A DNA stretch of 64,000 nt from Diospyros lotus (Eukaryota > Streptophyta > Magnoliopsida > Ericales > Ebenaceae): NCBI RefSeq assembly GCF_014633365.1, contig NC_068344.1, forward strand, positions 32,739,170 to 32,803,169, read 5' to 3'. How positions within the stretch are numbered: the stretch's first letter is position 1; every line of letters starts with the position of its first letter. Positions 51,301-61,918 of this stretch are shown in pieces. Made by a program: the position numbers and the translations under genes. Below the pieces are notes generated by a model, which made no database searches, was not told the origin of the DNA, and saw only the letters and a program-made list of their open reading frames with translations.

Positions 51301-51850
51301 CGATTTCACTGTAAGATAGATATTAGAATTAGGCCAGGTTGAACATCTATATTGATAGAATTATTTTTCTTTTTCTTTTTTTTTCTCTTAAAGTAGCAAT
51401 TGATTGTATACCAAATAAGCCTAATTTATGGGAAGAAATTAAGGCAAATGAATAATAATAAGCCTAATTAAGGCAAAGGAATAATAATAATTAATTGGTG
51501 ATACCATTATTCTTTCAGATATATCTTCTTCATTTCTCTTTACAAATCTAGTACTATTGTCGTGGAGTAATTCTACTAAACATGTAATAGGCTAACTATT
51601 AGGCTTATTTGATATGGAATCAATTACTACTTTAAAAAAAAAAAAAAAAAGAATTCTATCAAACATAACATCTTCAACCTCTCAATTCAATAAAAAATAA
51701 AAAAGTAATTAGTTATGTAAGAGGTCTTGCTTAATTCTGTTTCAATCCATGCTTCTTTGAATCCATGTTATCCTTACATAACTACTTTTAAAAATATATA
51801 ATGCCATGACGCTATTAGGCAAAAGTATAGAATGGCAATGTTATCTTGGA
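48373..51850. repeat. RLP upstream region, tandemly duplicated
   Basis: Two diverged copies of about 1.6 kb follow the RLP first exon: about 48500-50170 and 50220-51850. Shared landmarks include GTCTAGTAGACTTATGATAG, GAGATAAGATACAAATCAAA and CCTAATTTATGGGAAGAAAT. A short motif (GACTTGNACTTGTAAGAGAAGACTTG-like) recurs many times at 42.5-43.7, 48.5-48.7 and 50.3 kb. The bases just right of 48372 should contain the RLP promoter. No other gene is seen. Confidence 0.75.
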
Positions 51851-51908
51851 TGTAACATCTCGTATCAAGTGATAAGAAGGATCGAAACAACTTACTTTGA
51901 TGGGCCTA

Positions 51909-51968
51909 TACAAACTTTTCAGAGGGGTCACCCATCCTTGAATTTTTTCAGGTTAAGCACGCTTAACC
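51909..51968 (-). other. 5S rRNA-like segment in the Cassandra 3' LTR
   Basis: The minus strand reads TTAAGCGTGCTTAACC, then AGGATGGGTGACC (51938-51926), the C-box of the 5S rRNA internal RNA polymerase III promoter. Downstream positions have drifted (CTCTGAAAAG for CTCCTGGGAAG), so it is not a functional 5S gene. Confidence 0.85.
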
Positions 51969-52042
51969 CTGGAGTTCTTTGCCTGCATTCAGCCCAAAAA
52001 ATATCCAGCTGGTGTTATTCATTTCCTTACTTATCCTCGATA

Positions 52043-54754
52043 TGTAATATCCAGAAATTTTAAAATAAATAATAATTATTCAAACCGGTATTTGAGGACA
52101 TTATGGAATATTTGAGGAATTAAGAGAAAATAATAATTTATGTTGTTTGAGGAAATAGGAAAGTAAAGGTAATTAATTAAATTATTTGGACATGGTTAAT
52201 AATTATTAATTATTGTATTTATAGTGATTATTGAATATTTGTGGGTTAAAAAAAATATTAATTTATTTGGGTATTTGGAGATTTAAGAAAAATGTTTATT
52301 TATGTAATTTTGAGAAAATAATTGTTTATTTGGGAGTATTTAAGAAAATAAGAAAATAAATTAATTTAGTAAATTTTTTTTTTGGAAGTTATAGGGTGAA
52401 AGTGTAATAAGAGGAAATGGAAGTTTGAGCGTATGTACTATCAATGAAAGTTCTGGGTGTTGAAACGTGATTTACGGAAGTGGCTGCAAATCACCTTAAA
52501 TATAATTGAAGGCATATATAGATTGAATGAGGCGTGTGGCACGAGTGGTCGCGAGCGAGAGCGGCCAGAGGCTGGACGCGGGATCGATCCGCGGGGGCTT
52601 TGCGCGCGTTAGTGGGGGGGGGATTTCTGCTGATTTTTCCCAGCTATTGACGCCCAAAACGGCGTCGTTTTGGACTTGAGGCGGTGGCCTTTTGCACAGC
52701 CCAGCGGCTGCCACGTGGCCGCGCCTCAGCCGCTCATTTTGCCTCAAATTAAGCCCGATTTCAGGGGTTTCTTTCACAAGCAGAAGCAGCAAATAAATTA
52801 GGAAAAGTCAGTGCACGCGCAAGCGAGAAATTGGGGAATTTTGGTGGAAAAATTCAGATTAAATCAAGTTTAATTGAAGATTTAAATTGCCAAGTATGTA
52901 GAAAAACTAATAATAAATATTTTGTATGGTTGGAATTTCGTTTAGAGGCTAATTTTATTAATTTTGATAAATTATTACGATGTTACAGTTTATATAATTT
53001 TTACCGCTTTGGGATAGAACAAGCCTAAAGATATCTTCGTTAAGGCAAATTCTTTATACCCTCTACAACGTTCCTTTCGTTGTCAATTTATTTACCCTCC
53101 CTTTGTCTATTTCGACCCGTTTATTAATTATAGAATTTTGAGTTGTTTGATTTAAATTTAATTTATTAAGCTGGTTTCGAGGATTTTATTAGCGTGATTT
53201 AATTTAAAATAAATATGAGACTTATTAGAATTTTATTTATGGTGAGCCTACGTGGGATTTTAGACAGCTAAATTATTTATATTATACGGTTAGATTTAAT
53301 TAATGCGATCCACGATTTTATTAATCGCTATTAAACGTTTTATTTCGCAGCGGGAGTGCAAGAAAGGCAGGAAACAGTCGTGTAAAGGCAAGCTCCTAAC
53401 CCTCTCCTCGTGATCTTTAATTCCAATGAAAGACCCCGTAATTTCTCGTATTTTATCACCTCCCTTACTCTAATTCGGCACCTAATCTTATTTGTTAAAT
53501 TATTATTCATTTATTTTAATTTAAATTAAATCCAAGATTTCTAGAGTTTTATTTGTTGAGTGTCTATGGGGGTTTGTACCGCCCTCATTCCTGTCGGAAT
53601 GATGCTGAACCCAGCTTGGGGACTAGGTTCTTAGACGTGTGGATTTGTTTACGGTTTTCTTGGATTTATTTATGGTTCAGTTAGAGCTATCGAGCAATAG
53701 GGCAAGAGTTGGATGTTTGGTGACATTGGGGTAGACTATTGTACATCCCTGATATGGACCGTCGGGTGGACACTCCTAGTCACTGGCCGTTGACCGACGT
53801 CGGGCACTGCTGACTAGCTCTACTAGTATGAGATTTACTACATGTTTAGATTCATCATATTACTGTTCATGATTTGATATGCACATGGGTACGGGTTGCA
53901 TGTTGGGATATTTATTTATTGAGTATGCTTGGACACGGACATTCTAGCTTGGTTAGGTTGCATCCAGCACGGGCATATGCATCGCGTTTGGTTTACTATG
54001 TGAGCGGAGCATGGCCTGATGCCTGGATGTATAGGCGCCAGTGTATCATGTTGATGCTCACTACGACATTGCATTTCTATGTGCATTGCATGACTACTGG
54101 TAGTTATTAGTTCTCGGACGGGAGTACGGTTCCGAGGGAGCCTATGGCTCGGGTGTCGGAAGTACCGACATGGATGGGTGACGGGAGTACCGACTTGGGA
54201 CAGCGCGCCCAGGTTTGTTGGAGATACATGTTGCCTTTCAGGGTAGCGGCAGATTGGTATGGATTTGGGTGCCGTGTGTCTTGTGTGGGCCCCAAGGACC
54301 AGTATGTGCTTTTATTATGTTATGCTATTGTGTTGTAACGTCTCATGGCTTGTGTGTACCTGGGGGTTTATTTTGGGGAGAGTTTATTGGATTTATACAG
54401 CCTTCAGCCTTTATTTCCTTATGCTTGCTGAATCTCTCGACTCATTTTGCTTTCCATCATCCCAAGTAGTGGCAACGTGGGCCATGGGCAAATGAGTCAA
54501 CGTGGCCCGGGTCTTTCCTTGTGTCTTATGTATGTTGGCACAGGAGTCTGAATTCATTTATTTATTTTGTGACCGTTGTGCTAGCGGTGTTCCCGTAGTG
54601 CATGCATGTATATAGCTTTCGCTTCCGTTGTTTTAATTCTTGTGTATGCATGCCAGGGTAGTTTTCGTCTTGTATGTTCCATTCTTTCTTCTTCCATAGG
54701 CGCTCCCGTTCTGATAGTCTGGGTGGTTGGGATATCCGGGCGGGGGTGCTTACA
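52043..54754 (+). mobile_element. Solo LTR nested in the Cassandra 3' LTR, 2.7 kb
   Basis: Begins TGTAATATCC and ends GGGGTGCTTACA, with a perfect 5-bp duplication CGATA (52038-52042 and 54755-54759). Removing it restores a full 226-bp Cassandra LTR, which proves the order of insertion. The interior shows no gag-pol, and a GC-rich patch near 52540-52740. Long open frames at 54.1-54.9 kb have no domain. The strand is a guess from the look of the termini. Confidence 0.85.
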
Positions 54755-55032
54755 CGATATATACTAACTCCTATGGGCTCTCGGGGTATTACATTCTCCC
54801 CCCTTAAGCACATGATGCCCTCATCATGTGACCTTACAACCGGTCCCAGATCTCTCCCCCTTTGCATGGTCGATGTGAGATTCGCCTAAGGTGCCTACAC
54901 GTATCCCCCTTAGGGACTCAGCGTCCTCGCTGAGATTTACCCCACCACCGCGCTCAGAGCCTCGGGGGTCGGCCTGTAACATCTCGCATCGAGCGATAAG
55001 AAGGACCGGAACAACTTACCCTGATGGGCCTA

Positions 55033-55091
55033 CGCGAACTTCCCAGGGGGTCACCCATCCTTAGATTTCCCCAGGTCAAATACGCTTAACC
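55033..55091 (-). other. 5S rRNA-like segment in the Cassandra 5' LTR
   Basis: The minus strand reads TTAAGCGTATTTGACC, then AGGATGGGTGACCCCCTGGG (from 55061), closely matching the C-box region of plant 5S rRNA. This copy is better preserved than the one in the split 3' LTR. Confidence 0.88.
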
Positions 55092-55515
55092 CTGAAATTC
55101 TTTACCTGCATTCAGCCCAAAAAGTATCCAACTTGTGTTGTTTCCTTCCTTATTTATCCTCGATATATACTAACTTCTATGGATTCTCGAGATATTACAT
55201 TGGATATCATATATAATTGAATAATAACTAACTAAAATGTGTTGGTAATCTTAATATATGGCAGTTGATAAATTTTTGAAAAATTAAAATTTAAAATATA
55301 ATTTATTTTATCTATTAAGTATTAAAAATATGAATCCATAATGTGTCATTATTAAATTATCATGCCATATCAACACATTTATATAATGTAATACACTTCC
55401 CCTATGGTTTTGACTCATTTCTAAGGACAATTCGTGTACTTCAAAATTAGTTCTAAAAGTCTCTAGCTTTAATTTTTTACCATATACACTCTCTTTGTTC
55501 AATTTAAGACCTAAA

Positions 55516-57925
55516 TGTCACGATCTGAAATTTAATAAGTCATGACCGACACTAATTCCCAGGTCCAGCGGCCCCCACAATGGACTAGTAAGCCTCTTCT
55601 CTATCACGATTTGAATAAAACAATACTACTGACAAGATATAGAACATGAGTAAAATACCATTTCACCTTCTAACATAATATTTCAATATTTCATATACAA
55701 CTTGTAAAGATCCAAAATAAATAAATAAATAACTAAATTAATTAATTTAATTAAATTATTTATATAATAATTAATTAAAAAAAATGAAAATATAAAAAGA
55801 AAATGGGGAGGCGCTCGGCAGCCCCCCCCCCCCAAATCAGAATCTCTCTCTCTCTCTCTCTTTTATTTTCTCTCTTGCTCCCTCTCTAATTTTTGGCGAT
55901 TCCAAATGATCGAATCGTTCGATCTTCGATCCGACTTCGTTTTCACTGTTAAAGTGCCCCTGATCTACAAGGAGGTAAGTGCTTTGGCTTCATCTTTTCT
56001 GTTTTGCTGCTTGTTTTCGTGGAATATGGGTTGAGGAGCGATGGGGCTTGTTGGCCGAATGTTTGAGGTTAGATCTACGAAGATCCAACCGTTGGATTTT
56101 TGTGATTCTTGGATATGATGGTCAATTTGCTTAAGAGGGTTGGGTGGCGGTCTTGGATCGTCGAAAATCGCCGGCCACGGTGGCCGACGACGTTGGCAGT
56201 ATTTTATCCCATTTTTGGCTGCACTCCCACCTTGAAATTACCTAACACCCTGAATTGATTATTTTATACTTTGGCCCACGCAATATTCAAATTTGGCGTC
56301 ATGGAATTCGTCGAGCTTAGTCATCGACTACATCATCATGCCTTGCCTTGCATGCTACGCGTAAGTGTATAGTGGAGCTACACACCCACTTATAGGCTGC
56401 AATAACATAATATATATATTTCTATATTTACCCATAAACCAGTTTTCGTTTAATATAGATAATATATTTTTTTATTTAAATTCCTCATTTATCAAAAATA
56501 CATATATATTTATATTTAAAACTCAATTGATAAATTTCTAAAACTTAATAATTAATTAATTAATAATTTAATAAATGGTTTAAAAGGAATAAATTGCAAT
56601 ATTCTAATATCAGAATAAAAGGAATCCATCAAAAATCAGGATTCGAAATAAACCCACATCATCATAATAGGCTAGCCTAGAACGCACTCGAGGTCAATCT
56701 TGCTCAGCCTCGAGTCATTTAATAGGGCTTCGTCCTTAGGACTCCGATCAACAAAATGATTCGCCAATCATATCGTCAATTCTAGGAAACCTAAAGAGAA
56801 CCCAAATTAGACTGACGTTGATATCCTGAGTATGATCAACCTAACCAAGTCATCCTAGGTCCACGGATAAGTGACAAGGGAGAACAAGCCAAGTGGGCCA
56901 GCCCAAGGGCTGCCACAACTGGGTTAGTCATGCCCAACACATTGGACCATCCTATAATCCAATCGGCCCCCGCCATCCTAGGCCAAAACCTAACCCCACA
57001 TGCCCAACCCCCAAAGCCCTCATTTCTTTTTTTCTTTATATTTAATTTATTTTTATTTTCTTTCCTTTTATTCTTTTTTCTTTTCTTTTCTTTTCTTTCT
57101 TTTCCTTTTCTTTCCAGCAAACTGCCACCGCCGGCGACCACCGCCGGCCAGCCAAAAATGGCCAATCATCATACCGATACGAAGCCTTCGCCACGAATAA
57201 CAACATATCTCAAAATGAGACCCATCGGACGGTCATATCTTAATAGATCTAAAAATTAATTTTTGGCCAAAATATGGGCGAAATCTTGCCATTGCCGTTC
57301 GCCGGCCGTCGGCCATTTTTCAACAATTGGAGGCTACCTAGAGGTGCGCAGCACCAAGGAGAGCAACATACCCAAAAATAAGAAAGATCGGACGGCTAGA
57401 TCTTCGTAGATCTAGAGTCAAACTCTAAGCCAAAAAGAGACAAACACACTGCCAACGTCACCGGCCACAGTGGTCGACGATTTCCGGCGATCCAAGACCG
57501 CCACCCAACTCCCTCAAGCAAACCGACCAACATATCCAAAAATCAAAGAAATCCAACGGTCGGATCTTCGTAGATCTGATCTTAAAAATTCGGCCAAAAG
57601 CCTACATAGCGCCTCAACACACATTTCACGAAAACAGCAAGAAAAACTGAAAAGATCAAGCCAAAATGCTTACCTCTTTGTAAATCGGGGGCACTTTAAT
57701 GGTAAAAATGAAGTCGGATCGAAGATCAAACAGTCGGATCGCTTGAAATCGACGAAAATCAGAGAATGAATGAGAGAAAATGAGAAAGAGAGAGAGATTT
57801 ATTTCTGGGGGCTGCCTGAGCGCCTCCCCTTTCACTTTTATATTTTCTTTTTTTTTATAAGTATTTTATTTTATTTTAGTTTATGATTTATTTTATTATT
57901 ATTATTATTTTTTTGAATCTTTACG
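55516..57925 (-). mobile_element. Rearranged LTR with an inverted nested sister copy
   Basis: 55516-55702 is the reverse of the 3' end of the 36.4-39.5 kb LTR (TGTCACGATC..). At 55703 a plus-strand copy of the same family starts exactly at its terminus (TGTAAAGATC) and runs to about 56219. From there to 57925 the sequence is again minus strand, ending at the LTR 5' terminus (GAATCTTTAC). The result is an inverted repeat of about 510 bp (55703-56219 against about 57300-57925). No clean target duplication was found, which fits later deletion. The host sequence is the duplicate of 44.86 kb. Confidence 0.78.
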
Positions 57926-58805
57926 TATGTTCTATTTTAAAATTTTAAACCAAAATAATGTTGTTTTTTTTTTTAAATATACTTAATTAAATTATATAAT
58001 ATTAAATTTAATTAAAAATTAAATAAATAAAATTGAATGACAACAAATAAAAAAAGTCACGGACTGACAGTACTCTTTAAGACCATTTAGTTAAGACTTT
58101 TCTTAAAGAAAGCTTTAAGCTATATGTGTGCCTTAAAGTTCTCTAAAGCTTTTAAGTTACAGAAAATTTCAAGTTAATGAAGTGTTTGGATCAAATATGT
58201 TTGATAGGAGAAAAAATTATAAGTTATAAAAATTTGTAAAATGATCAAAAATATCACATCACTTGCCCAAATTATAACTTATAAAAATTTGCTATTGCAA
58301 TATTATATTAATACAATGACATGATCTGACTATAGCATTAAATATTTTCTCCTATAATAAAGAAGATGACCCCAGTAGAGGTGAATATAATTCAATTAAA
58401 ACTAATTTTTTTAACCAAACTAATTAGTTTCGATTAAATTGATCTAGTATTTTACTAAGTTATTTCCATTTGATTTCAATATTAAAAATATTCTGTTTTG
58501 TCAATTTTTAGGACCAATATTTCAAATGTTTTACTGAATTAAAAAAATAAATGATCAATCTACAAAATATCTTTAAAATTACCGATATTATAAATCTAAG
58601 TTTGTCTATTGCAATATTTACATTGACTAAATGTCTTAAATTGTTACATAACTTTCTTAATGTCAATTATTTTGAACAAAAAGTAGGTTTTTATATTAAT
58701 TTGATATTTTGATTTTACTTATTTTGACTAATATTGATAAATTGGTTCGTGTGAATTTTAGTTTGATAGAGAAACTATTTTGTTATTTCAAGAGACTACC
58801 CTATT
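57926..58805. repeat. Right part of the 43.85-45.75 kb duplicate
   Basis: Continues the duplicated sequence after the LTR insertion, with landmarks GAAAGCTTTAAG, GATCAAATATGTTTGATAGG and TCTCCTATAATAAAGAAGAT matching 44.87-45.74 kb. Non-coding. Confidence 0.75.
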
Positions 58806-59063
58806 AACATGTAACGACTTGTTAGTGGTTTTAGAAGTTATTAATATTATTTATGTGCATTGAAAATTTTATCCTATTAAATTAAATGTAAAAAATATTT
58901 TTATGTAGCAAAATATATGTAAGTAAATTATGTATTTAATTTAATGGGTTGGGTTGCCCATTTGGGCCTAAGCCCATGTATTAGTGGGTTGTGTTTTAAG
59001 TAAATAAAAATAATTTTGATTGGGCCTAGTCACGTGTAAAGTGTGTATTAATTAATGAGTTAG
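58806..59063. other. Unassigned spacer, possible LTR start
   Basis: TGTAACGACTTGTTAG at 58810 resembles a Gypsy LTR start and lies just where the duplicated segment ends. If so, the following element (59064 on) is nested in it. No matching end was found. Confidence 0.3.
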
Positions 59064-61400
59064 TGTCACGACCCGATTTCTAATAGGTCTTGATGGGCAC
59101 TAATCCCTAGACCCAGCAGCCCTATCGTGGATTAGTAAACCTCTTCTCTAACTTGATTTACTATAGGCATTAATAATACCGACAAAATATAGAGACATGA
59201 ATTAAAACACTATATGTACTTCTCACAAAAATCTCGATATCTCATGTACAACATCTACAAAAAAAATCCTACTGTCATAAATACATATACAATCTTATAT
59301 CGCGGGCTTTGGTACAAATGTGTACCACAAGAATAAAGTACAAAATAAAAGACTCAACAATGAGTATGCGTCTCCACAAAGCATCTATACGATATCAAGA
59401 ATCAAAAGAGATCTGACATCATATCAAAAGATTTGCTGGACCAATATTCAAAAAAAGAATCTCCTGAAAATATTTAAAAAAAAAGGTGAGTCTTGTGGAC
59501 TCGCGAGTATAAGGTATGCCATGCCCACTAGGAGAATATGCGACAAAAATGTTAGAAGGAATATCATGGATACAATAACATAATAGTAATATGAAAAACA
59601 AATATATGTATTATAGGTTTACATAATCTGAGGTTTAAAAGAAAAACATAGTGCAAGAAAAATAGGTGTTTAGAGACAACCCCCATAAGTTGTTCACCTA
59701 ACCACCTAAGTCTCCTGTACTTTTTATATGCGATGCATACACTAAATTTGAGCACACATTAGTAGAAATTGGCCTAACGCCTATACACACATGCACACAA
59801 GTACATATACTGGCACATACATCATCATCACACTATAATACCATAATAGTCCACATGATACCAATGCTGAAACGTACTATCCGTGTCTCTCATGGCCTTG
59901 GCATGCCAAGCTTCACAGTACCATGAACTTTTTCTACTGTAAGTCACCAGGGAATCTACTAGATAGTTCTCTAATAATAATGCAAATGATACCCTACTCA
60001 ATGCACAAGTCATAACTATTTATCGTTTCATGTGGTGCCTAAAACACACCATATCATTCAATATTTCACATTCTCAAGAAAAGAAATCAGTTAGGGTTTC
60101 ACTTATAATCTTTCTGCTTATATCTCTCCCAGTAGGATGAAAATATTTTATGCATTTAAGAAACATTTAAAAAAATATTTTTCTATGATCCACATATAAA
60201 AATTATGTACAAGTTATGCATGGAACAATATATACGTGCAAAATATAAGGTAAACATAACATATCCTGTCTACTCGCCTGGGAAGGAATGACTCAAGTCC
60301 AAGCCTGAGGAGAAGATCAAGCGAAATTCTAATAATCCAAACCTTCTCAAGCTAATCGGCTACCTCGATATTTGTGCCTTGCCTCGAGATACGTGCATCA
60401 TCTCGATTTGCGTACTAACCTTAAAAATTTGCACAAGTCACTTCAACTCAAGTCTCAAAACACCCTAATTATTATATTTATTTAAATAAGTATAAAAACC
60501 TATTTTTCATAATTTTTTGCATTTTCTTTATTTTTCTCTCTATTTCTTTCTATTTTTCCTCAATAAATCCAAACTAAATATTCTGGGAATATTTTCTCAA
60601 ATTTTTCACTATAAAAATTCATAACATAATATTCTTGAAGGTTTGACATTTTCTAGGAAATTTTACTCACATTGACTTAGCATCTCGGGTTTCCTTAGTA
60701 TGATTGTCCTAACTCCGAAAAACGTGCCTGATCAATTTTTCGGCTCCGGGCATACTCCTTAACCCCCAAATTAATTCCTAAAAATCATTTTGACTTTTTT
60801 TTTTAGGATTTTTCACATTTTTCTTCTAATTTCTTTTTCTTTCTTTTTTTTTTTTTTTTCCTTTTCTTCTTCTCCTTCCTTCTTCTTTTTCTCTTTTTCT
60901 TCTTCTTCAAGCTGCAACGCACCAGCACCTGCGACGAGCTCACCCGCTATGCCCAGCCGTCGTACGCCGCTAGCACCGCCATTGTCGGTCGCCCCGAGCC
61001 GCCCCAACGGCCACCACCATTGCGACCTGTTCCGCATGCAGCACCACCCGTTGCCACAAACGCCATGGTCGCTTCTGCTGCTGGCCGCAGCTTCCAGCCG
61101 TCGTTGGCAGCTTTCATGAGCCACTATCGGCCGCCACACCCTGCAGCCCACACCTCCAACCTTCACCCTTCAGCCACCGTGGTTGCCTCAGCCATTTCTG
61201 CTGGCCTCATTGCTACCATCGCCACTGCTTCAGGCCACCCAGCCTCTAGCCTCTCTTTTTCTCTTGCAAACTCTCCATCTTGCTCTCCCTCCCTCAATCC
61301 ATCATCTCTCGGCCAAGCTCTCAAGAGCTATCTCATTCTCAGCCAAATCCAAATCTGTTGAAGAAAACGCTAGGGCAACAACATCACAGCATGTTTTTTT
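59064..61400 (-). mobile_element. Gypsy-type LTR, minus strand, left boundary exact, right uncertain
   Basis: Starts TGTCACGACCC and for about 1.2 kb is the reverse of the 38.2-39.5 kb part of the LTR at 36440-39539 (for example GGAATCTACTAGATAG and TATCCTGTCTACTCGCCTGGG). After about 60340 it diverges and becomes a pyrimidine-rich, then GC-rich block (60790-61380), typical of LTR leader sequence. Open frames in that block are composition artefacts. I could not find the right terminus or a target duplication. Confidence 0.65.
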
Positions 61401-61918
61401 GTATGTATAAATTACACATTTACCCTCTCAAATTCTACTTAATTGCACTTAAGGATTTTTATAATTGCCTTATTGTCGACGTTCGGAATTGGTCTATCGT
61501 GATTCGTTGGCCCGCACTGGTGCTATGGATCTGAGAAAAAGAAAATGGATTATCTGACTTGGGTTGTTGGTCCGCCGGCTGGCCCCTGCAAAATACTTCG
61601 ACGCTCAAGTAAGTAAGTGAGTAAGAGGGAGAAATGCAGAGTATCGGCAAGTTGGCAAGAAAAGGAAAAAACCTCATTGGCTCTAGGAAGACCTGGTCGA
61701 TATATGGGAGGTGGAGAGGCCCTCATGCACGTGCCATACGTTTGCAGATGATGGGACAGGATTTTCGACGCCTACGGAAGTGCCCATGCATTAGTAAGGT
61801 GCCGACGGGACCCTCATTGATGTGGATGGGATCCATCATCAATGAGGATGGGATCTGAGATGAACGCGTGGAAATCCAGGCGTGGCTGGAATGATGTTGC
61901 AAAGGGGGCCACGATGGG
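61401..61918. other. Unassigned sequence between two LTRs
   Basis: No gene or bounded repeat seen. It contains a short partial direct repeat around GATGTGGATGGGATCCATCATC (61818-61855). It may belong to the element on its left or be older host sequence. Confidence 0.3.

Larger units (their letters stand above)
51851..55199 (-). mobile_element. Cassandra TRIM element carrying 5S rRNA sequence, split by a nested LTR
   Basis: Flanked by a perfect 5-bp duplication TTGGA (51846-51850 and 55200-55204). On the minus strand: the 5' LTR is 55199-54975 (225 bp, TGTAATATCTCG..GAGATGTTACA). Next come a degenerate primer site (about 54950) and a short internal region. The polypurine tract CTTAAGGGGGGAGAA (54808-54794) follows, then the 3' LTR in two parts, 54793-54760 and 52042-51851. 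Without the insert the element is about 632 bp, the normal Cassandra size. Both LTRs contain the 3' half of 5S rRNA, the hallmark of this family. It encodes no protein and depends on other elements for mobility. Confidence 0.9.

Noticed and set aside
51909..51968. Functional 5S rRNA gene
   Set aside because: Only the 3' half is present, it is mutated, and it lies within Cassandra LTRs.
53874..54889. Cluster of overlapping open frames
   Set aside because: All lie inside the nested solo LTR (52043-54754) or the Cassandra internal region; no domain is recognisable.
56836..57259. 109-codon open frames on both strands
   Set aside because: They fall in a T-rich/A-rich tract and the CGCCGG-rich part of a rearranged LTR.
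60790..61534. Open frames of about 75-117 codons
   Set aside because: They lie in a pyrimidine-rich then GC-rich LTR leader, overlap on both strands and have low-complexity products.
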